64,000 nt of DNA from Atlantibacter sp032062175 (GCF_032062175.1 NZ_DAMBQK010000021.1:26110-90109), one strand, 5' to 3'. Shown: positions 1-8,873, numbered from the stretch's first letter. Numbers and translations are program-made. Notes: generated from the sequence alone by a model not told the origin.

Positions 1-42
1 TCCTTGACCCTGAAGATAATTGCCCAGGGTGATTGTTCGCAT
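1..42 (-). CDS. Possible 5' end of a gene leaving the window
   Basis: An ATG on the minus strand at 42 opens a frame that stays open to the window edge (about 14 codons, beginning MRTITLGNYLQGQG). I do not recognise the family from so few residues, and no strong Shine-Dalgarno sequence precedes it. The only support is its position just downstream of the tandem MetJ-like boxes at 54-77, which would suit a methionine-regulated gene. It could equally be non-coding. Confidence 0.25.
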   Translation of the reverse strand, partial: MRTITLGNYLQGQG

Positions 43-53
43 TATGAAGCTTT

Positions 54-77
54 AGCCATCTGGACGGCTAGATGCAT
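54..77. promoter_or_regulatory. Possible tandem MetJ boxes
   Basis: Three consecutive octamers, AGCCATCT, GGACGGCT and AGATGCAT, match the MetJ consensus AGACGTCT at 6, 6 and 5 of 8 positions in the head-to-tail arrangement MetJ uses. The gene they would control is most likely the one reading left off the window on the minus strand, since the regulator gene on the right ends at 192 and points the same way. Confidence 0.4.
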
Positions 78-191
78 TCAGAGTGTCATGCGTCGGAGGC
101 GTGTGCAAACGAAGAAAATTCATCGCACATGAGGAAAATTCACGTTGGGTTGAAAAGGGTTCAGGGCACCCGACCGGATGCCCATTAGACA

Positions 192-1136
192 TCAGGCAAG
201 CTGGCGCGCGGTAGGATAATCGGTAATCAATACGTCAATGTAGTTGCCCTTCAGCGCCCCGCGAATGGCGTTGACCTTCTCAGTGCCGCCCGCCAGCGCC
301 ACCACGTGCGGGCAGTTGCGCACCTGGCTCAGTTCCATGCCGATCACCGGATCTTCTTCTTTGCTCAGCACCGGTTCGCCCTCGGCATTGTAATAATGCA
401 GGCAGATATCCCCCACCGCGCCGCGCGCCGCCAGGGTTTTCAGCATCGCTTCGCCATAGTAGTTGCCGGAGTTTTTCAGCAATTGCGACGGTTCCAGATC
501 GCCGATGCCCAGAATCGCCACGTCCACTTCGCTGAACTTGCGCACCACTTCCGCCACGTCGTCGCTGGACACCAGCCGGGCGCGTTCTTCCACGGAATGC
601 TCAATGCTTTGCGAAGGTAATAACCAGGCCCGGCAGCCCAACTGTGCCGCAAGATTCTGGGTCAGGATGGTCGCCTGCACGTTGCCGTTCGGCCCGACGC
701 CGCCGAGCAACTGGATCACCCCGCGCGCTTTGATGCTCTGGGGATGCAGTTCATCCACCATGGCGCGAATGGTGCTGCTCCAGGAGGAAATCCCCACCAG
801 ATCGTCAGGCCGCAGGCGCGTTTCAACGTAATGCGCGGCGGCGCTACCAATGGCATGTTTGATTTGCGCGGAAGATGCCGGTTCATCCACGTCCACCACA
901 ATCGCCTGGCGAATGCCGTATTTCTGCTCCAGCGCGTTCTCCAGCGACAGAAAAATATTCGGCGGTTGGATCACGCTGATTTTCACCACCCCTTCTTTCT
1001 GGCAGCGGGTGATGGCGCGCGAGACAAATGACTGTGAAAGCTGTAGAAGGCCAGCAATTTCAGATTGTTTCATTCCATCGACGTAATAGAGCGTGGCGAT
1101 TTTCACCAGCAGCCGTTGTTCATCCTGTTTAGACAT
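192..1136 (-). CDS. SorC/DeoR-family sugar-responsive transcriptional regulator
   Basis: This 314-residue protein has an N-terminal helix-turn-helix (about residues 20-50, with KQSEIAGLLQLSQSFVSRAI) followed by a SorC-type sugar-phosphate-binding domain that ends in the family-typical block VVALAGGTEKVNAIRGAL. It starts behind a strong AGGAGGTG. It is divergent from the importer/transketolase/kinase/isomerase operon at 1344-10292 and is almost certainly its local regulator, answering to a pathway sugar phosphate. Palindromes with TTGAATA half-sites occur in the shared intergenic region and again at 5552, and are the likely operators. The exact effector cannot be read from the sequence. Confidence 0.9.
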   Translation of the reverse strand: MSKQDEQRLLVKIATLYYVDGMKQSEIAGLLQLSQSFVSRAITRCQKEGVVKISVIQPPNIFLSLENALEQKYGIRQAIVVDVDEPASSAQIKHAIGSAAAHYVETRLRPDDLVGISSWSSTIRAMVDELHPQSIKARGVIQLLGGVGPNGNVQATILTQNLAAQLGCRAWLLPSQSIEHSVEERARLVSSDDVAEVVRKFSEVDVAILGIGDLEPSQLLKNSGNYYGEAMLKTLAARGAVGDICLHYYNAEGEPVLSKEEDPVIGMELSQVRNCPHVVALAGGTEKVNAIRGALKGNYIDVLITDYPTARQLA

Positions 1137-1162
1137 AGCACCTCCTGAGTCCCTCTGTATTT

Positions 1163-1180
1163 TTATTCAAGACTGAATAA
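1163..1180. promoter_or_regulatory. Candidate operator for the SorC-type regulator, site 1
   Basis: TTATTCA-AGAC-TGAATAA has perfect 7-bp arms and lies about 27 bp upstream of the regulator start. It shares the TGAATA/TATTCA half-site with the palindromes at 1315 and 5552, which suggests autoregulation. Confidence 0.5.
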
Positions 1181-1314
1181 ATAACAAGTAACGCCCTCTT
1201 TTGACCCATAAGTGAACAAATTGTGATCGCTTTCGCCTTTTCATCATTTCGCTGAATTGACCGTAGACAGATCAATTTCGGGGGCATATGGTTACATTGA
1301 ATAATAAATCATGT

Positions 1315-1330
1315 TTGAATATATATTCAA
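1315..1330. promoter_or_regulatory. Candidate operator for the SorC-type regulator, site 2
   Basis: TTGAATATATATTCAA is a perfect 16-bp palindrome ending 13 bp before the start of the binding-protein gene, so it overlaps the likely leader or promoter of the catabolic operon. A further half-site, ATTGAATAA, lies just upstream near 1297. The same half-site recurs at 1163 and 5552. Confidence 0.55.
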
Positions 1331-1343
1331 TGTGGAGATAAAA

Positions 1344-2285
1344 ATGAAACATACCCTACTGAAAGCATCATTAGTGGCTGCGCTGTTTGCGGCTTCTGCC
1401 AACCTCTATGCCGCTGACAATGGACTGATTGCCATTATCACCCCTTCACACGACAACCCGTTCTTTAAAGCCGAAGCGGACGGCGCTGCCGCTAAAGCCA
1501 AAGAGCTTGGCTACACCACACTGGTGGCCTCTCATGATGATGACGTGAACAAGCAGAACCAGTTGATTGAGACCGCCATCGCCCGTAAAGCCAAAGCGAT
1601 TATTCTCGATAACGCCGGTGCGGACGCCACCGTCGGCCCGCTGGAAAAAGCCAAAGCCGCTGGCGTTCCGGCGTTCCTGATTGACCGGGAAATTAACAAA
1701 ACCGGCGTCGCTGTAGCGCAGATTGTGTCCAACAACTATCAGGGCGCGCAGTTGGGTGCGGAGAAGTTCGCCAAACTGCTCGACGGCAAAGGCAAGTACG
1801 TTGAGCTGCTGGGCCGCCAGTCGGATACCAACGCCCACGTGCGCTCCCAGGGCTATCACGACATCCTCGATGACTACCCGGATATGAAGATGGTGGCCCA
1901 GCAGACCGCCAACTGGAGCCAGACTGAAGCCTTTAACCGTATGGAAGCCATTCTGCAAACCCAGCCGGATATCGTTGGCGTGATCTCCGGTAACGACACT
2001 ATGGCGCTGGGCGCAGAAGCGGCGCTGAAAGCGGCGGGTAAAACCAACGTGATCGTGGTGGGCTTCGACGGCAGCGACTATGTGCGCGATTCGATTAAAG
2101 CCGGCAGCAACATCAAAGCCACCGTTCTGCAACCGGGCTGGGAGCAGGCGCAAATGGCAGTGGTTCAGGCGGATTACTACCTGAAAAACGGCAAAGCCCA
2201 AGAGCAGGAAAAACAGTTGATGGACTGCGTGCTGATTGACGATTCCAACGCATCCAAACTGAATACCTTCAAACTGAGCAACTAA
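1344..2285 (+). CDS. Periplasmic sugar-binding protein of an RbsB-like ABC importer
   Basis: The protein is a 313-residue periplasmic binding protein of the ribose/galactose type 1 fold. It starts at MKHTLLKAS behind GGAG, not at the upstream in-frame ATG at 1311, because this start gives a clean Sec signal peptide ending near NLYAA. The mature chain shows RbsB-like landmarks: an IITPSHDNPFFKA first strand, LIDREIN near residue 120, and VISGNDTMALGAEAAL near residue 220. It is the first gene of the operon and delivers the sugar to the permease and ATPase encoded next. The ligand is inferred from the catabolic genes downstream to be a pentose-type sugar, possibly D-apiose. Confidence 0.92.
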   Translation: MKHTLLKASLVAALFAASANLYAADNGLIAIITPSHDNPFFKAEADGAAAKAKELGYTTLVASHDDDVNKQNQLIETAIARKAKAIILDNAGADATVGPLEKAKAAGVPAFLIDREINKTGVAVAQIVSNNYQGAQLGAEKFAKLLDGKGKYVELLGRQSDTNAHVRSQGYHDILDDYPDMKMVAQQTANWSQTEAFNRMEAILQTQPDIVGVISGNDTMALGAEAALKAAGKTNVIVVGFDGSDYVRDSIKAGSNIKATVLQPGWEQAQMAVVQADYYLKNGKAQEQEKQLMDCVLIDDSNASKLNTFKLSN

Positions 2286-2297
2286 GCCGGAGGTTGT

Positions 2298-2891
2298 ATG
2301 TCGTTGAAACAATGGGGTATTGGCGTGTTGTGTTGCAGTACCCTGTTGCTGACTGCCTGCCGGGTGGTGGATCTGGACGAGAATGGTAAACCGATCATTC
2401 CGCCAGATCCCAACGCGAAAGCGAGTTTCGCTAACATGACACCCGCGCAGATAGCGCAACAAACATGGGACAGCCGGGTCAGCGCCCAGGCGCGCGACCA
2501 TGCGCTGGATGCCGCGACGCTGCCAAACAGCCCGACGCCGCAAAGCGTGTTTGTGCGCCTGCACAGCAACATCGAAAAAGTCGATTTGACCAACCCACGC
2601 GAACGGTCGGTGACCGTGACGCTGAACAATAAGCCGCTGGAGGTCCAGATTGGGCCGCTGATCAGAGGCAATGCGGTGCGCGACGCCGCCGGTTTTAAAT
2701 TTGAGGATTTCACCAACCAGGTCCAGTTTGCTCAGCTTTCCAAAGCCTATAACCGCGAAGCGGTGAAACACTTGCCGCCGGTTGACGCGTCCTGGCAGCA
2801 GCAGCCGGTGACGATACTGATCGCCGGCAACCTGAAAGATGGCGTGCTGTCCGACGCCGTGGCGCTGGATATCCAAAAGGGAGCGAAATAA
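2298..2891 (+). CDS. DUF2291-family lipoprotein of the sugar importer operon
   Basis: This 197-residue protein has a lipoprotein signal peptide with lipobox LTAC (lipidated Cys about residue 21), so it should be anchored in a membrane facing the periplasm. It resembles the DUF2291 family, whose members accompany RbsABC-like sugar importers, but its biochemical role is not known to me. It lies 12 bp after the binding-protein gene, and its stop overlaps the ATPase start by one base (TAATG), indicating tight co-translation. Confidence 0.85.
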   Translation: MSLKQWGIGVLCCSTLLLTACRVVDLDENGKPIIPPDPNAKASFANMTPAQIAQQTWDSRVSAQARDHALDAATLPNSPTPQSVFVRLHSNIEKVDLTNPRERSVTVTLNNKPLEVQIGPLIRGNAVRDAAGFKFEDFTNQVQFAQLSKAYNREAVKHLPPVDASWQQQPVTILIAGNLKDGVLSDAVALDIQKGAK

Positions 2892-4405
2892 TGCAGGATC
2901 CGATTGTTTTGCGCACCCGTGGGGTGTCGATGCTGTTCCCCGGCACCGTGGCGCTGGATAACGTCGATTACAACGTCTGGCGTGGCAAGGTGAATGTGAT
3001 TATCGGCGAGAACGGCGCGGGGAAATCCACCCTGATGAAAATCCTCGCCGGCGTACAACAGCCGAGTTCCGGCACCATTGAACTCAACGGCAAACCGGTG
3101 CATTTCGCCAATACCCGCGACGCCGCTGCCCACGGTATCGGCATGGTGCACCAGGAACTCAACCTGTTTGAAAACCTGACCGTGGCGGAAAACATATTTC
3201 TGGGCCGCGAATTGCAACAGGGGCTGAAGCCGATTGACGAAGCCACCCAGATTAAACGCAGCGCGGAATTGCTGAAGCGCCTCGACCAGCCGATCTCGCC
3301 AAACGAGCAGGTGGCGAACCTGAAAGTCGGCCAGCAGCAGTTGGTGGAAATCGCCAAAGCGCTGGCGGAAGACGCGGACATTTTGATCCTCGATGAACCC
3401 ACCTCGGCGCTGAGTAAAACCGAAGTGGAAATTCTGTTCCGGGTGATCCGCGAGCTGACCCGTCAGGGCGTGTCCATTATCTATATCTCTCACCGTCTGG
3501 AAGAGCTGATGGCGATCGGCGATGTGATCACCATTCTGCGCGACGGCAAGTTCCAGGCCGAAGCCCAGGTGAGCGATATCGACGTGCCGTGGATCGTGCG
3601 CGAAATGCTCGGCAGCGAGCCGGTTTCCAGCTTCCTGACGCCGGGCCGTGAGTTTGGCGCGCCAGTACTGGAAGCGGAACACATCACCTGCGTCAACGCC
3701 TCGGGCAATGCGGTGGTGGACGACGTGACCTTTAACGTTCGCGCCGGGGAAATCGTCGGCATTTACGGGTTGATGGGCGCGGGGCGCACCGAGCTGTTTG
3801 AGTGCCTGCTCGGCACCAATCGCAACTACCTCGGCAAACTGTGGCTCGATAGCAAACCGGTGCCGCCGCGTTTATCCACGGCGGAGCGCATCCGCATGGG
3901 GATGAGCCTGGTGCCGGAAGACCGCAAACGCACCGGTATCTTCCCGATCTCGTCGGTGGCCAGCAATTTGACCATCGCCAGCCTGTGGCGGCGCTTGCAG
4001 AGCGGTTTCGCGATTTCCCGGCGCGATGAGGAACAGGTGGTGGCAACCACCATCGGCAACCTGTCGATTAAGGTCTCCTCGCCGGAAGTCGAAATCCAGG
4101 CGCTGAGCGGCGGCAACCAGCAAAAAGTGGTGATTGGCCGTTCGCTGCTCACCAACCCCAAGCTATTGCTGCTGGATGAACCCACGCGCGGTATCGACGT
4201 AGGCGCCAAAGCCGACGTATTCCGCATGATGGTGCAGCTCTCTGAACAGGGGATCGCGGTGGTGTTCTCCACCTCGGACCTGAAAGAAATTATGGCGGTG
4301 TCGGACCGCATCCTGGTGATGTCCGGCGGCAAAGTGACCGCTGATATTCCACGTGAAAACGCCGAAGAGTCGGCATTGGTTTCCGCTAGTGCACAAGGGT
4401 TCTGA
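2891..4405 (+). CDS. Sugar ABC importer ATP-binding protein (RbsA-like, two NBDs)
   Basis: This 504-residue protein is a tandem ATPase of the ribose/galactose importer class. The first domain has Walker A GENGAGKST near residue 40, a variant signature KVGQQQLVEI and Walker B ILILDEPTSAL. The second has a degenerate Walker A (GLMGAGRTE near 300), signature LSGGNQQKV and LLLLDEPTRGIDVG. The degenerate second P-loop is normal for this class. It sits on the cytoplasmic face of the permease encoded directly downstream and shares the operon promoter near 1280-1340. Confidence 0.95.
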   Translation: MQDPIVLRTRGVSMLFPGTVALDNVDYNVWRGKVNVIIGENGAGKSTLMKILAGVQQPSSGTIELNGKPVHFANTRDAAAHGIGMVHQELNLFENLTVAENIFLGRELQQGLKPIDEATQIKRSAELLKRLDQPISPNEQVANLKVGQQQLVEIAKALAEDADILILDEPTSALSKTEVEILFRVIRELTRQGVSIIYISHRLEELMAIGDVITILRDGKFQAEAQVSDIDVPWIVREMLGSEPVSSFLTPGREFGAPVLEAEHITCVNASGNAVVDDVTFNVRAGEIVGIYGLMGAGRTELFECLLGTNRNYLGKLWLDSKPVPPRLSTAERIRMGMSLVPEDRKRTGIFPISSVASNLTIASLWRRLQSGFAISRRDEEQVVATTIGNLSIKVSSPEVEIQALSGGNQQKVVIGRSLLTNPKLLLLDEPTRGIDVGAKADVFRMMVQLSEQGIAVVFSTSDLKEIMAVSDRILVMSGGKVTADIPRENAEESALVSASAQGF

Positions 4406-4406
4406 T

Positions 4407-5507
4407 ATGAAAACGAATGAGACCGTCGCGCTTAACGCAAGACCCGCCTCGCTATTCAGTTCGCGGGAAAATCTCCTCCTGCTGCTGTTGAAGCTGCGCA
4501 CCTTTATTGCGCTGTTTTTGATAGTCGGCTTTTTCTCCATCATGGTGCCCGACTTCCTCGCGATGGGCAGTATGGTGATCATGATTAAACACATCGCCAT
4601 CAACGCCTTCCTGGCGCTGGGCATCACCTTTGTGATTATCACTGCGGGCATTGACCTGTCCATCGGTGCGACCCTCGGGCTGTGCGGGATGGTTGCCGGG
4701 TGGCTTATCACCAAAGGCATCGTGCTGCCGATGTTCGGCATCGCGATTTTCCCCAGCGTCTGGGTGATTGTGCCGTTAGTGCTGCTGATTGGCGGGCTGA
4801 TTGGCGCGACCAACGGCTGGATCATCACCCGTTATAACGTGGCTCCGTTTATCTGCACCCTCGGCACCATGTACGTGCTGCGCGGCGCGGCGATGCTGAC
4901 CTCAGGAGGCGAAACCTTCCCCGGCCTCTCGGGTAACCCGCAGTTGGGCAACACCGGTTTTGATGAAATCGGCGCGGGTAACTTCCTCGGTATGCCCTGG
5001 GCCATCTGGATGATGATTGTGTTGGCGATTGCCATTGCCTACGTGGCCCGTCGCCTGCCGTTTGGCCGCCATGTCTACGCCATCGGCGATAACGAACGCG
5101 CGGCCGAACTGTCCGGCGTGAAAGTGAAGCAGGTAAAAATTTGGGTCTACACCCTCTCCGGCTTCTGCGCCGCTATCGCCGGGATTGTGGTTTCCGCCCA
5201 ACTGGTGGCAAGCCATCCGGCCAACGGTACGGCGTTTGAAATGAACGCTATCGCCGCGGTGGTGCTCGGCGGAACCTCACTGGCCGGCGGACGCGGCACC
5301 ATTCTCGGCACCCTGGTCGGCGCGTTTGTTATCGGTTTCCTGGCCGATGGGTTGGTGATGATGGGCGTCAGCGAGTTCTGGCAGATGGTGATCAAAGGCA
5401 TCGTGATTATCGTGGCGGTGATTATCGACCAGATGCAAAACCGGATGCAGCAAAAAGCCGCCGTGGTGGCCCAGAAAGTCGCGATGGAAGGCAACGCAAA
5501 AGCGTAG
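4407..5507 (+). CDS. Sugar ABC importer permease (RbsC-like)
   Basis: The protein is a 366-residue inner-membrane permease with about eight to ten hydrophobic segments. It contains the BPD_transp_2 motif region ITAGIDLSIGATLGL near residue 75 and the cytoplasmic-loop block AIGDNERAAELSGVKV near 230. The start at 4407 lies one base after the ATPase stop; an upstream in-frame ATG at 4353 lies inside the ATPase gene and is rejected. It probably forms a homodimer with the tandem ATPase. Transport of the operon's substrate is inferred from context. Confidence 0.93.
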   Translation: MKTNETVALNARPASLFSSRENLLLLLLKLRTFIALFLIVGFFSIMVPDFLAMGSMVIMIKHIAINAFLALGITFVIITAGIDLSIGATLGLCGMVAGWLITKGIVLPMFGIAIFPSVWVIVPLVLLIGGLIGATNGWIITRYNVAPFICTLGTMYVLRGAAMLTSGGETFPGLSGNPQLGNTGFDEIGAGNFLGMPWAIWMMIVLAIAIAYVARRLPFGRHVYAIGDNERAAELSGVKVKQVKIWVYTLSGFCAAIAGIVVSAQLVASHPANGTAFEMNAIAAVVLGGTSLAGGRGTILGTLVGAFVIGFLADGLVMMGVSEFWQMVIKGIVIIVAVIIDQMQNRMQQKAAVVAQKVAMEGNAKA

Positions 5508-5551
5508 CGCGTCACAGATTGGTTCGAAAGGCGATTTTTTTTACCCTTATC

Positions 5552-5563
5552 GAATAAATATTC
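5552..5563. promoter_or_regulatory. Candidate internal operator before the transketolase genes
   Basis: GAATAAATATTC repeats the TGAATA/TATTCA half-site of the palindromes at 1163 and 1315. It lies in the 87-bp gap between the permease stop and the transketolase start at 5595. This implies a second regulated promoter for the enzyme half of the operon under the same SorC-type protein. Confidence 0.45.
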
Positions 5564-5594
5564 ATATATGATTTTTAATGCAAGAGGTAAGCCT

Positions 5595-6425
5595 ATGAAT
5601 CCGTTTTCATTGTCGGTTGCGGATCTGGAAAAGAAAGCCCGCGCGGTGCGCCGTCGCATCATTCAGCTTAACGCTAACAGCCCGGCAGGCGGGCATACCG
5701 GGGCCGATCTCTCTCAGGTTGAGATCCTCACCGCGCTCTATTTCCGGGTGATGAACTGCTCGCCGGAATTAGTGAACAGCGACCAGCGCGATATTTATAT
5801 TCAGTCCAAAGGCCACGCGGTAGGCGGCTATTACTGCGTGCTGGCGGAAGCCGGTTTTATCCCGGTGGAGTGGCTGTCGACCTATCAGCACGCCGACTCT
5901 CACCTGCCCGGCCACCCGGTGAAGCATAAAACGCCGGGCGTGGAGCTGAATACTGGCGCGCTTGGCCACGGATTACCGGTGGCGGTGGGCATTGCCCTGG
6001 CGGCCAAACGCAGCAACAACCCACGCCGGGTGTTTGTGGTCACCGGCGACGGCGAACTGGCGGAAGGCAGCAACTGGGAAGCGGCGCTGGTGGCGGCGCA
6101 TTACCAGCTCGATAACCTGATCATTATTAACGATAAAAACAACTTACAGCTGGCGGGTTTAACCAAAGATATTCTCAACACCGACCCGCTGGATGAAAAA
6201 TGGCGCGCGTTCGGCATGGAAGTGACCCAATGCAACGGCAACGACATGCAGGACGTGGTGACCACCATTGAAGGGCTGAAACCGGGCGGCAAACCGCAGG
6301 TGATTATCGCCAATACCACCAAGGGTGCGGGCGTGTCGTTTATTCAGGGGCGCGCGGAGTGGCACCACCGGGTGCCGAAGGGTGACGAAGTGGAACTGGC
6401 TCTGGAGGAACTGAAAGATGAGTAA
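5595..6425 (+). CDS. Transketolase, N-terminal (ThDP-binding) subunit; probable apulose-4-phosphate transketolase subunit A
   Basis: This 276-residue protein matches the N-terminal third of transketolase only. It has the thiamine-diphosphate motif GDGELAEGSN near residue 156 running to INDKNNLQ, and the early PAGGHTGADLS and SKGHAVGGYY blocks. The start at 5595 follows AAGAGGT; the earlier ATG at 5568 has no ribosome site and overlaps the palindrome region. The pyrimidine/C-terminal domains are encoded by the next gene, overlapping by 8 bp. Split transketolases with an FGGY kinase and an aldose isomerase fit the D-apiose pathway, where the enzyme splits apulose 4-phosphate to dihydroxyacetone phosphate with transfer of a two-carbon unit. 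The substrate here is inferred. Confidence 0.88.
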   Translation: MNPFSLSVADLEKKARAVRRRIIQLNANSPAGGHTGADLSQVEILTALYFRVMNCSPELVNSDQRDIYIQSKGHAVGGYYCVLAEAGFIPVEWLSTYQHADSHLPGHPVKHKTPGVELNTGALGHGLPVAVGIALAAKRSNNPRRVFVVTGDGELAEGSNWEAALVAAHYQLDNLIIINDKNNLQLAGLTKDILNTDPLDEKWRAFGMEVTQCNGNDMQDVVTTIEGLKPGGKPQVIIANTTKGAGVSFIQGRAEWHHRVPKGDEVELALEELKDE

Positions 6426-7362
6426 TAGCGAACATCTGGCAACGGTGATGGTGAATGCGTTTATCGACGCGGTTGAGCGCGGCGTCGACCTGGTGCCGGT
6501 GGTGGCGGACTCCACCTCCACGGCCAAAATCTCGCCGTTTATTAAGCAGTTCCCGGACCGTCTGGTGAACGTCGGCATCGCCGAGCAAACCCTGGTGGGC
6601 ACCGCCGTGGGCCTGTCGATGGGCGGTAAAATCGCCGTCACCTGTAACGCCGCGCCGTTTTTGATCTCCCGCGCTAACGAGCAGATCAAAGTGGACGTTT
6701 GCTACAACAACAGCAACGTCAAACTGTTCGGTCTGAACGCGGGGGCCAGCTACGGCCCGCTGGCCAGTACCCACCACAGTATCGACGACATCGCCGTGCT
6801 GCGCGGCTTCGGCAATATCGAAATCTACGCGCCCTCCTGCCCGGTTGAGTGCCGCCAGATTATCGATTACGCGCTGGATCACGTCGGCCCGGTGTATATC
6901 CGCCTCGACGGCAAAGCGCTGCCGGAACTGCATGACGCCAGCTATCGCTTTACGCCTGGCGCGATTAACGTGCTGCGCGAAGGCGCGGACGTGGCGCTGG
7001 TGGCGATGGGCTCAACGGTGCATGAAATCGTCAGCGCCGCCGCCGCGCTGGCGGACCAGGGCATCGATGCGGCGGTGATCAATGTGCCATCGATTCGCCC
7101 CTGCGATACCGCGCAACTGCTGGCTGCCCTGCAAAAATCCCGCCGGGTGATTACCGTCGAAGAACACAACGTCAACGGCGGCGTCGGCAGCCTGGTGGCG
7201 GAAGTGCTGGCGGAAGCTGGCTGCGCCATCCCGCTGACCCGGCTGGGCATTGCCGATGGCGGGTATGCCATTGCCGCCGATCGTAAGGATATGCGTGCCC
7301 ATCACGGTATTGACGCCGCCGGTGTGGTACGCAAAGCCACTGCGCTGTGTGAAGGAGCATAA
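6418..7362 (+). CDS. Transketolase, C-terminal subunit; probable apulose-4-phosphate transketolase subunit B
   Basis: The protein (314 residues) is the pyrimidine-binding plus C-terminal domain of a split transketolase. It includes the catalytic-Glu block NVGIAEQTLVGTAVGL near residue 50 and the conserved segment VTVEEHNVNGGVGSLVAE near 245. Its start overlaps the end of the N-terminal subunit by 8 bp (ATGAGTAA), typical of obligate heteromers made in fixed ratio. It is followed 2 bp later by the FGGY kinase. The assignment to apulose 4-phosphate is from neighbourhood only; another branched or C5 ketose phosphate is possible. Confidence 0.88.
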   Translation: MSNSEHLATVMVNAFIDAVERGVDLVPVVADSTSTAKISPFIKQFPDRLVNVGIAEQTLVGTAVGLSMGGKIAVTCNAAPFLISRANEQIKVDVCYNNSNVKLFGLNAGASYGPLASTHHSIDDIAVLRGFGNIEIYAPSCPVECRQIIDYALDHVGPVYIRLDGKALPELHDASYRFTPGAINVLREGADVALVAMGSTVHEIVSAAAALADQGIDAAVINVPSIRPCDTAQLLAALQKSRRVITVEEHNVNGGVGSLVAEVLAEAGCAIPLTRLGIADGGYAIAADRKDMRAHHGIDAAGVVRKATALCEGA

Positions 7363-7364
7363 CC

Positions 7365-8852
7365 ATGTCGAGCCCAATAATTCTCGCGATTGATGAGGGC
7401 ACAACCAACGCCAAAGCGGTGGCGGTCAACCGCGACGGGCAAATCGTCGGGCGCTGCGGCGTGGGGGTGGAGATCCGCCACCCGGCTCCCGGCCTCGCCG
7501 AACAGGACCCGCTGGCTATCTGGCAGGCGGTGAATGATGCGATTAACGGCTGTTTACAGCAGGCGGGCCCGGTGCAGGTTGCCGGGATCGCCATCAGCAA
7601 CCAGCGTGAATCGGTATTAATCTGGCAACGCGCCGACGGTAAACCGCTTACCCCGGTGGTGAGCTGGCAGGACCGCCGCTCGGAGGCGCGCTGCGCTGAA
7701 CTTCAGGCGCAAGGCCATGATGCGCTGATTACCCAACTTACCGGGCTGCCGGTGGACCCGCTGTTCCCGGCGGCAAAAATCAGCGCCCTGCTGGATGCGT
7801 TGCCGGACGGCGTGGCGCGCGCCGAACGCGGTGAACTGTGCATCGGCACCCTTGATAGCTGGCTGAACTGGCAGTTTACCGGCGGGCGCGCTTTCACTAC
7901 CGATTACGCCAACGCCGCCCGCACCCAGCTATTCAATATTTATGACGGCCAGTGGGATCAGCAACTGCTCGGCCTGTTTAACGTCCCGCGCGCCGCGCTG
8001 GCGGACGTCCGGCCGTCGAGCGGTTTGCACGGAGAAGTGCAGGTCGGGTTTATTCCGGGTGTACCGGTCGGCACACCGATCCTGTCGTTAATCGGCGATT
8101 CCCACGCGGCGCTCTACGCCCAGCGCCGCGCCTGCGGCAACGTGGTGAAAGCCACTTACGGCACCGGGTCGTCGCTGATGTTTTCGATACCGGAACCGGT
8201 GTCCAGGGCTAATCGCCTAAGCACCACCCTCGCCTGGCACGACGGCGAACGCACCTTCGCGCTGGAAGGCAACATTACCCATACCGGTTCCGGCGCGGCC
8301 TGGCTCGGGCGAATGCTCGGCATTCACAACCCGGCGGAACTCACCGCGCTGGCGCAGTCGGTGCCGGATAATCAGGGCGTCTATTACGTCCCGGCGCTGT
8401 CGGGACTCGGCGCACCCTGGTGGGATCTTCAGGCGCGCGGCACGATTAGCGGTTTAACCGACGCCGCCACGCCAGCGGTACTGGCCCGCGCCGCGCTGGA
8501 ATCGGTGGTGTATCAAATCGCCGATGTGTTTTTCGCTATGGAGCAGGCCTGCGGTCAGCCGCTGGAAACGCTGTGCGTCGACGGCACCGCCACCCAAAAC
8601 CGTTGGCTGATGCAGTTGCAGGCCGACGTGTTACAACGGCCGTTAATTATTCAACCCGCCGCCGAAGTTTCGGCGCTGGGTGCCGCGCTGCTGGCCGGCA
8701 ACGCGCTGGGCTGGTGGCAGGATGAAACGCCTGCCGCGCTGGCAAGCCAGGGCGAACGAATTGCGCCGCAGCCCGCGCGGCAACAACAGATGCAACAAAA
8801 CTATAAACAGTGGCTTGAAGCCGTGGCCCGCTGCCGCTTTCAGCCCAAATAA
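7365..8852 (+). CDS. FGGY-family carbohydrate kinase; probable D-apulose (ketose) kinase
   Basis: This 495-residue protein is an FGGY sugar kinase. It has the N-terminal phosphate motif LAIDEGTTNAKAVAV (the position of the DxGTT loop), a central GDSHAALYAQR, KATYGTGSSLMF (phosphate 2), and GTATQNRWLMQLQADVL near residue 405. FGGY kinases phosphorylate ketoses or polyols at the end hydroxyl. Between a split transketolase and an isomerase, its product should be the ketose phosphate that the transketolase cleaves. Similarity is shared with glycerol and xylulose kinases, so the exact sugar is inferred. SD GAAGGAG precedes the start. Confidence 0.9.
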   Translation: MSSPIILAIDEGTTNAKAVAVNRDGQIVGRCGVGVEIRHPAPGLAEQDPLAIWQAVNDAINGCLQQAGPVQVAGIAISNQRESVLIWQRADGKPLTPVVSWQDRRSEARCAELQAQGHDALITQLTGLPVDPLFPAAKISALLDALPDGVARAERGELCIGTLDSWLNWQFTGGRAFTTDYANAARTQLFNIYDGQWDQQLLGLFNVPRAALADVRPSSGLHGEVQVGFIPGVPVGTPILSLIGDSHAALYAQRRACGNVVKATYGTGSSLMFSIPEPVSRANRLSTTLAWHDGERTFALEGNITHTGSGAAWLGRMLGIHNPAELTALAQSVPDNQGVYYVPALSGLGAPWWDLQARGTISGLTDAATPAVLARAALESVVYQIADVFFAMEQACGQPLETLCVDGTATQNRWLMQLQADVLQRPLIIQPAAEVSALGAALLAGNALGWWQDETPAALASQGERIAPQPARQQQMQQNYKQWLEAVARCRFQPK

Positions 8853-8873
8853 TCCTTTTACTGGAGTGATGCC

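Noticed and set aside
140..175. Hairpin GGGCAC...GATGCCC as terminator of the SorC-type regulator
   Set aside because: The stem is short with a large loop and no proper T-run on the minus strand.
1446..2876. Long minus-strand open frame (476 codons) opposite the binding protein and lipoprotein genes
   Set aside because: It is antisense to two well-supported genes and has a His/Arg/Gln-rich shadow composition with no domain; typical of GC-rich antisense frames.
8631..8645. GTTACAAC sequence resembling a reversed Ter core
   Set aside because: Only the short core matches; flanking positions required for Tus binding differ and it lies within the kinase gene.
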